From contig CM077652.1 in assembly GCA_039707465.1 (NCBI GenBank), forward strand, positions 36,682,618-36,746,617: a stretch of 64,000 nt of DNA, given 5' to 3'. Made by a program: the position numbers and the translations under genes. This document shows positions 20,785 to 33,360 of this stretch, one piece after another. Within the stretch, counting starts at the first letter, position 1; each line of letters opens with the position of its first letter. This DNA comes from Rhabdophis nuchalis (taxonomy: Eukaryota; Chordata; Lepidosauria; Squamata; Natricidae). The notes under the pieces are model-generated. The model was given only the letters and a program-made list of their open reading frames with translations. It had not been told where the DNA came from and made no database searches.

Positions 20785-21025
20785 AAGAAGCGACGGATGG
20801 AAACTGAAAAAGGAGGAAGCAACCGAGGACTAAGGAGACATTTCCTGATTGTAAGAACAATTAACTAATGGGACGGCTTGTCCCATCAGAAGTTATGAGT
20901 GCCACATCCCTGGAGGCTTCCAAGAAGAGACTGGACAGCCATTTGTCTGGAAGAGTATAGGGTCTCCTGCTTGAGCAGGCGGTTGGACTAGAGGACCTCC
21001 AAGGTCCCTCCAAACTCTTCCGTAT
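20785..21025 (+). mobile_element. CR1 LINE 3' end
   Basis: GGATGGAAACTGAAAAAGG to GGACTAGAGGACCTCCAAGG. Confidence 0.8.
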
Positions 21026-21624
21026 TCTGTAAATGATAGAGATCTCCCAGAGGGGATGGCCACTCTTGGAGCTGTCCCCCTCCCCCCTGTATTTTGATGC
21101 AGTTTTTAAACTCCAAAGATAACAATACTTATTTGAGCTCCAAAGCAGAATGTGTAGAAAAATATACTTCCGCTCAAAATATTTTGAAAATAATAATTGT
21201 TTTGATATGCCTTTCTTCTCTGAAAAAAAGGCAGATTGGTACAGAAATTGTATGAAAGAGGAAGGCTCACAAACCATTCATTTCAAAATAAATCACTGAT
21301 TAGAAATGCTAAGACAAGACAAGAGGTAATGCAGTGGAAGGCTGTTTGTCCAGAGCAAATCAAATGATGCCAGGAGAGAGTAACCTTGGCACCAGGTGAA
21401 ACTGAGGTCCAAATTCCATCTAGGTACATGAGCACCTGCTTTAGAAAGAGCCTCAGGGAAGCAAAATCCGGATGACTCTGTATCTGTGAAGAGAGTACAA
21501 GGCAGGCCCCATTAAAAACCCACAGATGTCCTCAAGATGGACTTGGAGGCAGCAGTAGCTCTCCTTCCACCATCAAACTCCAGGTCCAGGCAGGCAGAGG
21601 CTTAATCTTCCCTGGGCTCATGGT

Positions 21625-21935
21625 GGAGGAAACCAATGGATGGAAACTAACCAAAGAGAGAACCAACCTAGAACTAAGGAGAAATTTCCTGACAGTGAGA
21701 ACAATTAATTGTTCTGCTTGCCTTCAGAAGCTGTCGGCATTTCATCCCTGGAGGCTTTTAAGAAGAGATTATAAGTTCCACCATCCTGCTGTTCTTGCTG
21801 ATCAGAATGTTTTCCAAAAATTCAGTTCATTTCCTTAAATTTATCTGAAATGGTATAGAATGTCCTGATTGAGTAAGGGGTTGGACTAGAAGACCTCCAA
21901 GGTCCTTCCAACTCTGTTAATTTCTGTTTGTTCTC
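21625..21935 (+). mobile_element. CR1 LINE 3' end with a small insertion
   Basis: GATGGAAACTAACCAAAGAG to GGACTAGAAGACCTCCAAGG. Unrelated sequence at about 21770-21840 interrupts it. Confidence 0.75.
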
Positions 21936-22428
21936 TGCGCCCCCTCCTCTGCCTCAGTTGAGACTGTCATCATCCCCTCTCCCCTAGAAATCCTCCTCTT
22001 CATGGGTAGCCACTGCCCTAGAAAACAGCAATCACTTTCAAAAGGATCTTGGCAGATTAGGTAAAAGGTTAAAAAAATATGGAATCAAACAGCAGAGACA
22101 AATGTCAAGTTTATTCTTAAACTGAATGTATAGGTAAATGAGAGATTTCTTTGTTAGCAAGAATTCTTGAAAAAAGAAGTTGGAATAGTGGTTGATTGCA
22201 AACTGAACATGAGCCAACCAACTCTTGTGGTTGCAGAAAAGCCATTGTAGGTTGCATGAAATGCTTGCAAATAGAGTTCCACTTTGTTTCACATTGGTCG
22301 TTACTGAACCGGATATCCTTGAATTCTGTTCACACACTTAAGAAACCTTCCAACTTGGGACAGATGAGCAGTCAGGATGGTCAGAGAAGAGCATTGTGAA
22401 GACATTAGGCATGTTTGGTGAGAAGAGA

Positions 22429-22490
22429 AGACCAAGACCAAGACCAAGACCAAGACCAAGACCAAGACCAAGACCAAGACCAAGACCAAG
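22429..22490 (+). repeat. (AAGACC)n hexanucleotide array
   Basis: About ten pure hexamer units, open in every frame: Arg-Pro on the plus strand, Leu-Gly or Trp-Ser on the minus strand. Confidence 0.95.
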
Positions 22491-22984
22491 AGGAGCTATG
22501 AGATCCCTTTTCAAACACTTGCAAAGATATCCCACAAAAAAGATCAAGACCTATCCTCTGATGGTTCCAGACTGCAGGGCATGCAATAATGGATTTAAGA
22601 CTTAATTTAAGGAAATGAACTGAATTTTTGGAAAACAAGAACAGCAGGATGGTGGGACTTATTACCTACAGAAGTAGCCTCAAGCACCTCTTCCAAACTT
22701 GCATTCCATAAGGTGAAACAGCTGCTGGGTAGACCAGCCTGCCAATCTTTGGAAAGGTGACATATAAATGTAATAAACAAACACAGAATGTGTTAAATAG
22801 AAAAAGAGACTAAGATGCTTAATGGTGCTGTGGAAATCCTAGAAGAGAGAGATGAAGGATTTGGCTCTGTGTTGGTCAGCAAAGGATCATGGGAGCTTAT
22901 TATTTCCCTCCCCCCCCCCAGGTTGCTTCCATAGCCCCCCAGGGATCCCTTGGCTGCATTCAACGAGATCCAATTGGAGGCCTT

Positions 22985-23620
22985 TGCTACAAATCTGGAG
23001 AGCACAGCCTCAAAGCTGCCAAAAAAGCCAACACAGTTCTAGGCTTCATAAATAGAGGGATAGAATCAAGATCATGTGAAGTGTTAATACCACTCTATAA
23101 GGCCTTGGTAAGGCCACATGTGGAAACCTGCATCCAGTTTTGGATGTAAAAAAAGATGTGGAGACTCTAGAAAGAGTGCAGAGAAGAGCAACAAAGATGA
23201 TTAGGGGACTGGAGGCTCAAACACATGAAGAACGGTTGCAGGAATTTTGGGTATGTCTAGTTTAATGAAGAGAAGGACCAGGGGAGACATGATAGCAGTT
23301 TTCCAATATCTCAGGGGTTGCCCCAAAGAAGAGGGAGTCCAGCTATTCTCCAAAGCACCTGAGGGCAGGACAAGAAGCAATGGGTGGAAACTAATCAAGG
23401 AGAGAAGCAACTTAGAACTGAGGAAAAAAATTCCTGACAGTGAGGAAATTGATCAGTGGAACAACTTGCCTCCAGAAGTCGTGAATTCTCCAACACTGGA
23501 AGTTTTAAAGAAGAGATGGGACAACAATTTGTTTGAAATGGTAGAGGGTTTCCTGCCTGAACAGGGGATTGAACTAGAAGACCTCCAAGGCCCCTTCCAA
23601 CTCTGTTATTCGTTTTTTTA
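22985..23620 (+). mobile_element. CR1 LINE 3' end
   Basis: Encodes AKKANTVLGFINRGIESRS, LVRPHVETCIQFW and KRRTRGDMIAVFQYLRG, then the UTR with AGAAGACCTCCAAGGCCCC. Confidence 0.88.
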
Positions 23621-23624
23621 AATT

Positions 23625-24710
23625 TTATTTTAAAGGGCCAAAGGCTAAGATTCCCACCCCATCACCTGGGCGGAGGCCATGGCGTTTATTCTCCCACGGC
23701 AGTCTCCTCGGAGACCATGTGCCCAGGCCAAATCAGAGCATGCAGGGGACTCGGTGGGATTCCAAAGGGAAGGCGGCACCCTTTCCCCATCCTCTCTTAG
23801 CTGGCTTCCGTAGGGCAAAGAGGCAAGAGCAGAGCCATGCTTTAGGTCCAACTGATGGTGGGAAACAACCCCCCCCCCCCGCCTCAGCTACTTTGCTTCC
23901 CCGTGCTGGGTTGGCTGAGGCCCTGCTGGTCTGCTGCAGAGTGCCAGGGATGCATCTCATCCTAGCCGGCAGGGGTCTGTGGCCTCCTTGTCCCGAGGAT
24001 GGGGAAAGGACCCCGAGATGCTGGTCCTTCCTCTCTGGTGGCCTGATGGCAGCAGCCAAAACATCACGGAAGAGCTTTCAGCAGCCCTGCCAAGATGGCT
24101 GAGGCTGGAGGAGAAGGTGGAATCAGTCTGCTTTGGCTTTTCCTGGCATCTTTCCCTCCTCCTCCTCCTCCTGCAACCAGTCAGACAGACAAGTGAAGAT
24201 CGGATTAAATTACCCATCCATCTTCAGAGTCAGTTCAAGGCCAGCTTTGCCTCCTTCCCTTCTAAAGAGGCCTTGATGTATGTGAGGCACGTGGGCACCG
24301 GCTCTGGCACAGGCCTGCTCTTGCACCTGGTCTTTGGCAGCTGCAGAGGTGGCTGCTGCCTGCCTGCCATGCACTGTGGCTCCCTCAAAGCCTTGAGCCT
24401 CTCTCAGCCCTCGGGGCAGCTTCCCAGCCGAAAGAAGTCCCCTCCCTCAGGTAAGGGCTGACCTGGAGTGATCGCCAATCACGGGACGGAGGGTGTGTGT
24501 GTGTTAAGTAGGAATAACTCAGCGATTGCTTGCCCTCCAACCCCTCGCTCTCTTCAGTCAAGGAGCTGAGCTGCCCCACAGGATGCAGGGAAAGCCACAC
24601 GGGGACAGCCGTAACTACCCAGCCGGTCTTTCCCAAGAGACGGGCTCTGGATCCCCCCCTTGGTAAGCAGGGGGCAGAAAAGGGGAGAAAGACTCGCAGG
24701 CAGAGCTTCA
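23625..24710. other. No recognised feature
   Basis: Moderately GC-rich intronic DNA with short GT and TCC runs. The open frames lack domains or conserved-looking splice signals. Confidence 0.5.
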
Positions 24711-24713
24711 ACC

Positions 24714-24952
24714 CAGGGGTGGGTTCCGGCAGGCGCTACTTGTGGGGGCGCTTGTGGGGGCGCTTGATGCATGCAGCACAGGCATGCACAGGGCAATAAA
24801 AATTGTTCTGCATGCACAGAAGCAAAAAAAATGGCGGTGCCTATGGCTGTCCAGATAACCAGTTTTGGGGCATGGCAGCTTGGGTCACTGCCAGTTTCAG
24901 TGGCCCAGGCCACCCAACTACTACCGGGTCAGTCGGTAGGAACCGACCACTG
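24714..24952. mobile_element. hAT MITE of the GGTGGGTTCC family
   Basis: Ends CAGGGGTGGGTTCCGGC and GGTAGGAACCGACCACTG, with the perfect 8-bp duplication CTTCAACC (24706-24713, 24953-24960). Confidence 0.92.
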
Positions 24953-25164
24953 CTTCAACCCCAGTGTTTTGGCCTCCTTCTGGATACTTTTGACCGTGTC
25001 TTGCAGGCATCCCTGGTAAGTCGGAGGCATACACTTATCACCCCTGACCCCCTCATTGGGCATAAGACTAGTTTTAAGGAATGGCTGGAGAAGGTCTCGC
25101 TTAACCAATTCCAGTAGTTGGTGGCCACAAAACCATCTTCTGAGCTTTACCAAATCTTTACTAA

Positions 25165-25590
25165 CAGATTTAACAGAGTTGGAAGGGACCTTGTACTGTA
25201 GGTCATTTAGGCCAACTGCCCACCCAAGCTGGAGACCCTACACCATTTCTGACAAATAGCAGCTCAATCTCTCCTTGAAAGCCTCTAGTGATGAAGCTCC
25301 CACAACTTCCAAAGGCAACTTCTGTTCCATGGGTGGATTGTTCTCACTGTCAGAAAATTAATCCTTATTTCCAGGTTGAATCTCTCCTTGATCAGTTTCC
25401 ATCCATTATTCCTTGTCTGGCCTTCAGGTGCCTTGGAAGATAGCTTGAGCCCCTTCCTCCTCTCTATTGCAGACCCTTGAATATTGGAAGATGCTCTCAT
25501 GTCTCCCCTGGTCCTTCTCTTCCATAGACTAGCCATACCATCCATCGTATGTTTGAGCCTCTAGTCCCCTCATCATTTTGGTTGCTTTTT
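25165..25590 (-). mobile_element. CR1 LINE 3' end
   Basis: Reverse copy from AGAGTTGGAAGGGACC through the RT end (minus-strand SLWKRRTRGDMRASS, PEGQTRNNGWKLIKERFNLE) to TCATTTTGGTTGC. Confidence 0.85.
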
Positions 25591-25594
25591 ACTA

Positions 25595-26460
25595 TGAAGC
25601 TTTTTACTTTCACCTTGCTTGGAGACCCCCAGGATGCCCATATCAGCCTCCGGTCAGGCTAAAAAAGGTGGGGCAGCTCTCCTGCGGGATTCACCTGGCC
25701 CAACACTTCAGATGGGAGCATGGCAAAGCTGGATGGCCACAGGCGCATCAGACAGATGGAGGTCACCTTCCCTTTTCCCATCCCACCACCCCAAATCCCA
25801 AATCCCAAGCCTGATGTCTCCCCCTTCCTCCTCCGGGCCTGTTTCGCCTGCAGCAACAGCAGCCCTGAACGTCCCTCTGTGGCATAATCCCAAGTGAAGC
25901 ATCTTTTCCCCTCAAGGAGAGCCAGAGGACAGACGGCCTCAGGGAGTCCCTCTTGCAGCGAACCTGACATGGTTTATAATCTGGGAAAGCTTTGGACTTT
26001 GGGTCTTAAGGCTTCCTCCTTAACGTCTACACTATACGGTTATTTGTGATTCTCTAAAGAAGAAAAAGGAATTGCTTCAAATAAAGGGGATCATTATTTA
26101 ACGTAGGGCAAAATTCATCCTCGCAGCTGTTAGTGTGTATCTCAAAGGGAGCCTTTTGTTCATGTATTCTAGGATTATAATTTAGTAAAATGTTTTAATT
26201 TCTAATTTAATTTCTAAAATTCTCTGGATGTACTATGTATATCTTTCCAACACTTTTGAGTGCTTTTATATGTCCACCACATGTGGGAAAAATACTCCTA
26301 TTTCACGGCATTTCCAAAATGTATTGCTGTATGATTTGTCTACCTTGGGAATTATTGACAGAATTGTGTGCAATCTGTAAAAGAAGTTTAATATCAGTTT
26401 ATAGAAGCTCGGAGGAAAGCCCCAGCCCCAGCTGCAGAAACAACCCAGACTCACAGAAAA
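25595..26460. other. No recognised feature
   Basis: Apparently unique intronic DNA up to the solo LTR. Confidence 0.5.
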
Positions 26461-26465
26461 GGTTC

Positions 26466-26790
26466 TGTCAGCTTGCAAACCATCACCTGACGATTATCAA
26501 GCTGCCATAAAGAAGTGAGAATTCCAAACATTCCTGTGGTCGGAATGGAATCTCAAGATGACCTGTGATTGCGCATGCATAGATTTAATTTCAATGCTAA
26601 TTGGGTAACGTGATGTATGACAGGCGGAGGGGAGGGGGCATAGGCGGGTAAAGTTCAGACGCCATCAAATAATTTTCAGTTCTGGCTCCACCGGAGGCTC
26701 AGCCAAGATGTTAATCCTAATAAATGAATGTTTTTTGAACTATATTTTGGAGCCGTGAATTAATTGGGGTTTTCTCTTGGGAGCTTCACA
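26466..26790 (+). mobile_element. Solo LTR with 5-bp target duplication GGTTC
   Basis: A 325-bp block starting TGTCAGCTTGCAAACC and ending GGGAGCTTCACA, flanked by GGTTC at 26461-26465 and 26791-26795. AATAAA near 26720 fits an LTR polyadenylation signal on the plus strand. It is related to the copy at 52179 (shared TGTCAG start and GGTCnGAATGGAATCTCAAG core). No internal retroviral genes remain. Confidence 0.85.
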
Positions 26791-26912
26791 GGTTCTTCTG
26801 ACCACCAGTTGGGACCCCTCTGTAGCCTTATCTCACAGGGGCTTGAACCAAGATGGCAGTTTCCTATGAGGCCTGATCTGGGGGGGCTTAGACAATTTTG
26901 AACGTTGTAAAG

Positions 26913-27654
26913 CAGGCATGTCCAAAGTCCAGCCCGCGGGCCATTTGCGGCCTGGGGGTCGGTTTAATACGGCCCTCCAACAGCCCTCCCTGCTCTGTGT
27001 AAATGTGGCCCTCCCACGGTCCTCCCTTCTGTGGCAGACAGTCTTCTGCTTGAGGGCAGAGGGCAGTGCGCATGCCTGACTGCGGCGCGTTATCCCTGGT
27101 CTGTGTAAATGCGGCTGTCGCACGGCCCTCCCTTCTGTGGCAGACAGTCTTCTACCTGAGGGCAGTGCGCATGTGTGACTGCGCCGTGCTGGGAGCGACA
27201 GAGGGCGGTGATGTCAGGGCCGGGCTTCCAGCGTGAAGTGTGTTTCTCTTCCCCTCCCGGCTGCCGAGCAGAGACTTCAGCTCCAGCTACCTCCTTCGCG
27301 GGACTGCTGTATTTGGGGTGTGAGACAGACCGCCATTTCATGGGCTGGAATGCGCGGAGCTGGACAGAGGTAGGTAGGGCCCTGGCCTAGCAGAATCTGT
27401 GACGCTGTGGAGTGATGGAAGTGTGTGAGCTGTTACCAGAGAGTCTGGTAGTTCAATACATTGTGAAAACTCAGCTGTCAGTTGATCTTAATGTTATGAA
27501 ATGAAAAGTATGTCATTTGCAATTAACTTGCCATAAAATAATTTATTTGCATTTAATTGTAATGGTTCAAAGAATGTTCAGAAAAATGTTCGGCCCTCCA
27601 CCATGTTCACTTCATCCAATCTGGCCCTCTTTGAAAAAAGTTTGGACACCACTG
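26913..27654. mobile_element. 742-bp hAT element (non-autonomous)
   Basis: Ends CAGGCATGTCCAAAGTCC and AGTTTGGACACCACTG, with perfect duplication TTGTAAAG (26905-26912, 27655-27662). The interior is CpG-rich and holds a partial tandem duplication (CGGCCCTCCCTTCTGTGGCA near 27012 and 27121). No transposase frame. Confidence 0.9.
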
Positions 27655-27884
27655 TTGTAAAGTGTCATTTTAGGAATAGGTTGCTGAAAATCAGGCTGAC
27701 TGAAAGGAGCTCAAGATTAAGCCCTCATGGGTTTTGTCCAAAAGGCACATGCTTGGCCATGGAATTAGCGGGGGCGGTAGGGGGGCAGGTGCAGAATGCC
27801 AGGCTGATGAGCCTGGTATATCTTATATTCTACTTAGGTTGAATAAGGTGCTTTTCTCCTCAACATCCATAACCTCATTATTGA

Positions 27885-28106
27885 GGAGCCTCTCTAGTGG
27901 TTGGAATGCAGAACTGCAGACTACTTCTGCTACCCGCTGGCTGCCTGCAATTTGGCAGTTTGAATCTCACCAGGCTCAAGGTTGACTCAGCCTTCTATCC
28001 TTCCACGGTGGAAAAAATTAGGACCCAGATTGTGGAGGGCAATAAGATGACTCTGTAATCTGCTTAGGGCTAAAAAGCATTGTAAAGCGGTATATTGCTA
28101 TAGTGC
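27885..28106 (+). mobile_element. tRNA-derived SINE
   Basis: CTAGTGGTTGGAATGCAG head, TTTGAATCTCACCAGG box B, GTAATCTGCTTAGGG and GCGGTATATTGCTATAG. Confidence 0.85.
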
Positions 28107-28290
28107 TTCCTTTTCTCCTTCCTTCCTTCCTTCCTTCCTTCCTTCCTTCCTTCCTTCCTTCCTCCCTCCCTCCCTCCCTCCCTCCCTCCCTCCTTCCCTC
28201 ACTCCCTCCCTTCCCTTCCCTTCCTCTCCTTCCTTCCTTCCTTTGTTCCATCCATCCATCCATCCATCCATCCATCCATCCATCCATCCA
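28107..28290 (+). repeat. (TTCC)n / (CCTC)n / (ATCC)n low-complexity tract
   Basis: A run of pyrimidine tetramers passing into about ten ATCC units, between two SINE copies; it begins at the tail of the first. Confidence 0.95.
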
Positions 28291-28510
28291 TGATGCTGCA
28301 GTGGCTAGAATGCAATATTGTAGCTGACTCTGCCCATAGCCAGGAGTTCAATCCTGAATGGCTCAAGGTTGACTCAGCCTTTCCTCCTTCCGAGGTGGGT
28401 AAAATGAGGACCAAGATTGTTGGGGGCAAAGATGCTGATTCTGTAAACTGCTTAGAGAGGGCTGAAAAGCCCTGTGAAGAGATGTATAAGTCTAAGTGCT
28501 ATTGCTATTC
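28291..28510 (+). mobile_element. tRNA-derived SINE
   Basis: GCTGCAGTGGCTAGAATGC head, TAAAATGAGGACCAAGATTG, TAAACTGCTTAGAGAGGGC, ending AGTGCTATTGCTATT. Confidence 0.85.
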
Positions 28511-29191
28511 CAGGGATACTTGGCCTCTTGTCTTCTCCTTTGGCCTGAGAGGAAGCATGAGGGACCAGCAACCTTCAACCTTTGCAATCCTTTTCCTACA
28601 GGGTGTAGCCGTTGTGGCTTCTCTGTATGGAAGAAAGAGGAGTGAAATCTGCAGATCCATGCAAACGTTGTTCACTAGATCTGGATAGCAGTCAAGCGTC
28701 ACAGCACACCACACCACAACAATCTGGCAAGAATATGTTCCATGCCAGACACACCCTTCTGCCCTACAACGTCTCTGCACATTTCTCAGCCTTCATCCCA
28801 TCCTGCTTCTTCCTACCATCTTCATGACCATCTTCGTGAGTTTTCCATGCAGCCGTCATGGAAATCAGGAGGCCCATCACAGTCGTCTTGTGGTAGTGCT
28901 GGCTGATCTATCGTATCGGCAGCCGCAAAAAAACCAGGCGTTGGGATCTGCCCATCGGGATAAGATCCTGCCTCCTATGGTGACATTCAGCTAGAAGAGC
29001 TTCGATCCCTGCTGTTGCTTCCTGAGCCAGAAGCCTGGGGAGCTAAAGGGATCGGTTCTCAGAGCAAAGGCAGTCTCTGCTCCACTAGCATCCATTTTGT
29101 GGCATGATCTGACAGTAGCAGAAGAGAGGATTGGTGGCCTGCTGTGGGCTTCTCTACCACGCAGCAAACTCCCCAAATGAGCCACCTAAGC

Positions 29192-29598
29192 CAGGGATGG
29201 CGAACCTCTTCGGCACCGAGTGCCAAAAAGGGAACGCTTCACACATGTGCACTTGTTTGGGGCTGCCACCAGGAAGAGGAGCTGCCCGAGGAGCATGTGC
29301 GCGGTGGGAAATGAACTTCTGGTTTCTGGCGTGCGCATGTGCGCTGGCCGGCAAGTCTTCCGGTTACTACTGCACATGCGCACATGCCAATCAGCTGGCT
29401 GTCGCACATTGGTCATGCTGGAAAATGGAAGACCAGCTCTCCCGGTTTCTGGCACTGCTGCGCGCACAAAGGTCAGCTGATCAGCACGTGCGCATGCATG
29501 GCAAAAACCCAGAAGAGGAATGGGCGATGCTGCACATGCCAGGTGACATGGCTCTGCATGCCACTTTGGGCATGCGTGCCATACGTTTGCCATCACAG
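29192..29598. mobile_element. hAT MITE of the GATGGCGAACC family
   Basis: Ends CAGGGATGGCGAACCTC and GTTTGCCATCACAG. Octamers ACCTAAGC and ACCTAGGC match at 7 of 8. The interior is rich in GCACATGCGC-type palindromes and gives long spurious frames. Confidence 0.85.
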
Positions 29599-29609
29599 AC
29601 CTAGGCCAT

Positions 29610-31760
29610 GTTGGCTGGGAGATCCTGGAAGCCGAAACATGCCCCTGAAAGCTGCCCATGTTGGATCAGGTGGCACCAGTTCCATTTCTCAAGCTTTAGT
29701 CAGGAGTCGGACTGGGGAAAGGGCCAGAGAAGAGGGTGTCTTAGCGAGCGTTCCTGTTGCAGCCTCTCCTCATGACCCACGGTGCTGACAAACCAGCGTA
29801 TGTCCTCTCTCCTGTGGAACGGTGGCCTGGTTCCTTGAGGAGAGAAGTGGCGGGACTGTGAGAAGATGGTTCCAAGGAGAAGGTCCTCATGAAAGAATGG
29901 CAGAGGGACGAGGGTGTCCTTGGCAAGCACCGCACCTTAGCTTCCCCTCGCCTGTCCAGTGTCGGGACATGGGCCTTCCTTTCCCAAGATCAGCTGGAGG
30001 CATCGCAATGGCCTCCTCTGAATCTTTCCTTCTGCTGGGATTGCGATTTCTGGTTTGTTTTGCTGCAGTTGCTCTTTTCTGCTATGGATAGAAAACAACT
30101 CCAAAGACCTAACAAAGTGAAAGGCAGAACTTATCCCTCGTGTCAAAAAGCTCGGTGTCTTCCTGGCCTGCCTGACGGCTGAGAGTCTCCCCCACCAGCT
30201 ACCTTTAATACCTAGAAGACAAAATACCTTTTTGAGTAACAGGGAAATGATAAGCCAGGATAATTGTGCTGTTTGCTCACAGTGTAGGAAAGGGAAAACC
30301 TTCTGGGATCACATGCACAGAGCAGAGGCTTAAAGAGGATATATAAAAACTTTGTTTCTAAACGTGGTCTCTCTTGCGGCTTGCCCATGTTGGGCATGTT
30401 GTCTCCAAAGAAGGTGTCAGAAGGAGTTGGGGGTTCATGAAGATCTTGGACCTGGAGTCCCGAAGGATGCCTGTGAGAACACAAAGATTCCTTTTTGGCT
30501 CCTTGCTTCTTTCTTGGTCTGCAGGAGAAGACTCCCTGTGCTCCATGGACACTGAGCTGCTTCTCCAGCCTCACACCATTTCTGTGCTTGCAGCTCTGCA
30601 GATGTTGTCTTCAAAAGATCTTGGTAAGTTCCAATTGGTTGCAGACGGACTGGTCATGGTGGGAAGGCTGGGATGATGGGAAGCCTTTCTGTATCTTTTG
30701 GGCGCAGAAAATCCAGAGCTAGCTTAAATTTACGGCAGCCAACATCCTTTTAGTAAAAAGGCCTTTTGCTTCAACCGAATGGAGTCGAGGGTCTTTCTTT
30801 CCTAAGAGATCAGATTGTGGCAGGCATGACATGTATTCTCCATTAACCTCAAGAGGACCACTTGAACCTTTATTCCTGGTGAAATCTTTCCCATGAAATC
30901 AGGTGGGAAACAAATCCTGAACATTTTGAAGATTATAGGATCTCCTACCAGATTTCAAACAAAATGTTGCAGGGTATTCTTCCCAGGCCTTAAGGCCAGC
31001 CTGAATCGGAAGCCTTGCAATGCCCCTTGATTGTAGGTGAATCCACCCTCAGACACAAAATGATTAACCCTTTAATTTCTGAGTCTGCAATGAATGGGAG
31101 CAATACAGTGGGGACAGTTAATGAAGTGTGCAGTCATGGCTCTCCTTGTTTAAATATGAATCTTGGTGAGTCCCTGCTCCTTGTTCCCAAGGATGCAATT
31201 GGCTCAAGGATCTGAACTCAAATGGCCAAGAGCAATTCACGTAAGAGCCATTCCTTTCCCAGTTTGTGGTTTGCCATTATGTCTGAATCTCAGATGTCAT
31301 AATGAGAGCTTAGATGCCATGTTTTCTTCTATCACACTGACAGCTGATTATTGAGCCATTGCTGAGTTCTGCCAATACATACGAAGAGAGGAATTAGGAA
31401 AGACCTCAGTTAGCAGGCAGGACTCTACTCTTACCCCAGCATGACGCTGCTTGATCAAAAGGTTCAGTCCAGCTTCCTGCTGGTCCCTTACATCTTCCCT
31501 CCTTCTCCCCCCCCCCCTCCCCTGCCTCCCCTCCTGAATGCCAAGATCCATATCAGGTTGTGGCTCACTCTAACCAAGAAATGCTTGATAGCTGGGATTT
31601 TCTAGCATAGTCTGAGCCAGAGAATAGATGGTGCCTTACTCTGAGGTAGTTGTGAGGTTTTCCTGTATAAAGTTAAAACTCAAATTAATATTTCAGTTAA
31701 GTCATCACGATTCTTAGCCCCTAAGAGTGACAACTACAGAACTAGGAGGAAGGAAGAGAA
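29610..31760. other. About 2.1 kb with no recognised feature
   Basis: The largest apparently repeat-free part of the putative intron. Open frames on both strands (up to about 120 codons) match no family I know. Confidence 0.5.
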
Positions 31761-31764
31761 GGGT

Positions 31765-32150
31765 TAGTAACAGGAACTGGACTAGGCTGGGCTAGGGAAG
31801 AGAAGGACCAGGGGAGACAGGAGAGCATCTTCCAATATTTGAGTGGCTGACACAGAGAGGAGGAAGGGGGTCAAGCTGTTTTCCAAGGCTCCTGAAGGCC
31901 AGACAAGGAATAATGGACGGAAATTGACCAAGGAGAGATTCAACCTAGAAATGAGGATAAGTTTTCTGACAGTGAAAACAACCAACCCATGGAACAGGAG
32001 TTGCCTTCAGAAGTTGTGGGAGCTTCATCACTGGAGGCTTTCAAGAAGAGATTAGAGTGCCATTTGTCTAAATGGTGTAGGGTCTCCTGCTTCAGCATAG
32101 GGGTTGGACTAGATGGCCTACAAGGTCCCTTCCAGCTCTGTTAATCTGTA
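31765..32150 (+). mobile_element. CR1 LINE 3' end
   Basis: AACTGGACTAGGCTGGGC, GACCAGGGGAGACAGGAG to GGACTAGATGGCCTACAAGG. Confidence 0.82.
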
Positions 32151-32694
32151 TCTATATCTAAAGCTCAAGTACAAGGTCTCCTTGCAACATCCTTCACCTT
32201 CAGTAGCAACTGGGTGACTTGATCCGCAAGAGCCCCTTCATGTACAAGTAACAACCAACAGTGCTGGAGAGGCCTATGCACAACAGTCCAAGGCAACACT
32301 CAGGAACTGTCGATGTATTTCCTGCAGGATGGTGGTATTGTCAAGAAACCCAAACGGCTTCTAAGTGTTGGCTTGAGGTTTCTACCAATCGGCTTCTCTT
32401 TGTTGGCTGTTGCAGCCGTGGCAGCATTTTCACTACCTGGACACGACTACTGGCGCTTTGTGCCCGTACTATGCCCAGCCAAGGTTGGATGATGCCACCA
32501 CAGTCTTTCCCCCCTAGAAGTGCACCAAATAGGGGGTTCGATCTGGGGCAGTTTCCCCACCGCTGTCAAGGGTGAGATGCAACGGATGTAGTTTTTCCCT
32601 GCAGAAAGTATATGATTTGCCCCCAAATCTGCCTTCCTAGAAAAGAGGAAGGCACAATCCCAAAAAGTTGGGCCCAGAAGACGATCTTCTAAGA

Positions 32695-32768
32695 CAGAAG
32701 TCTCCAGCTGGGGAATTCTGGGAATTGAAGTCCTCCAGGCTTAACGTTGCCAAGGTTGGAGACCCTTG
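32695..32768. mobile_element. Short hairpin-type hAT MITE (deleted)
   Basis: A 74-bp remnant with ends CAGAAGTCTCCAG and GGTTGGAGACCCTTG and exact duplication TTCTAAGA (32687-32694, 32769-32776). Confidence 0.8.
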
Positions 32769-32779
32769 TTCTAAGAGGT

Positions 32780-33355
32780 CAATGTAATCAGCAGCTGATC
32801 TGGATGATCTACTTGACCGGAGGGGAGATTTATATAGGATTGAATCAGGTCGCTGTTTAGAGAAGTCTCTACTATCCATCACATTAAGAACAAAACAAGA
32901 AACAAAACAGCTTCCTGCACATGAGGATCAATTCCACCGTATTCATTGCCTCCTATGCTAGATTTCTGCCTGCAAGGTAGTTACTTTTCTTAGCCTGAAG
33001 GGGATTTAACATTCGGTCTCCTATAAAATTAAGCTAATGGCGATTACAACTACCTGTCAGAAATCTTTCCATATATTTAGTCAATTGGGGGCAGAGACAG
33101 CTAAGTGTACTTGGAAAGGAATCTTAGTAAGATGAGCCAAGGCAGGTCCAGCACTGACAGAATAAATCCACCTTCTTAGTTGAAGACAGCCTCCACATCC
33201 CTGAGCTTTCTTCCCGGGTGCTTCATTCAGGCAAAATGTCTGATTTAATCTCCAACATGTTGCAGCAAAAGCATTTTCATCAAGGAGGAAGGCTTCGCGG
33301 ATTCCAGAATCTTCCCAAAGATTCTGGACATCTTGTGCAATCTCACTCCTTTTCA
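32780..33355. other. No recognised feature
   Basis: Apparently unique DNA ending at the AGACT array. Confidence 0.45.
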
Positions 33356-33360
33356 TGAGA

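Noticed and set aside
28018..28429. Gly/Glu/Arg- and Asp/Gly/Trp-repeat frames
   Set aside because: They are translations of the TTCC/ATCC tract.
29131..29659. 157-codon open frames on both strands
   Set aside because: They lie mostly inside a hAT MITE (29192-29598) with CpG and GCATGC palindromes that keep several frames open.
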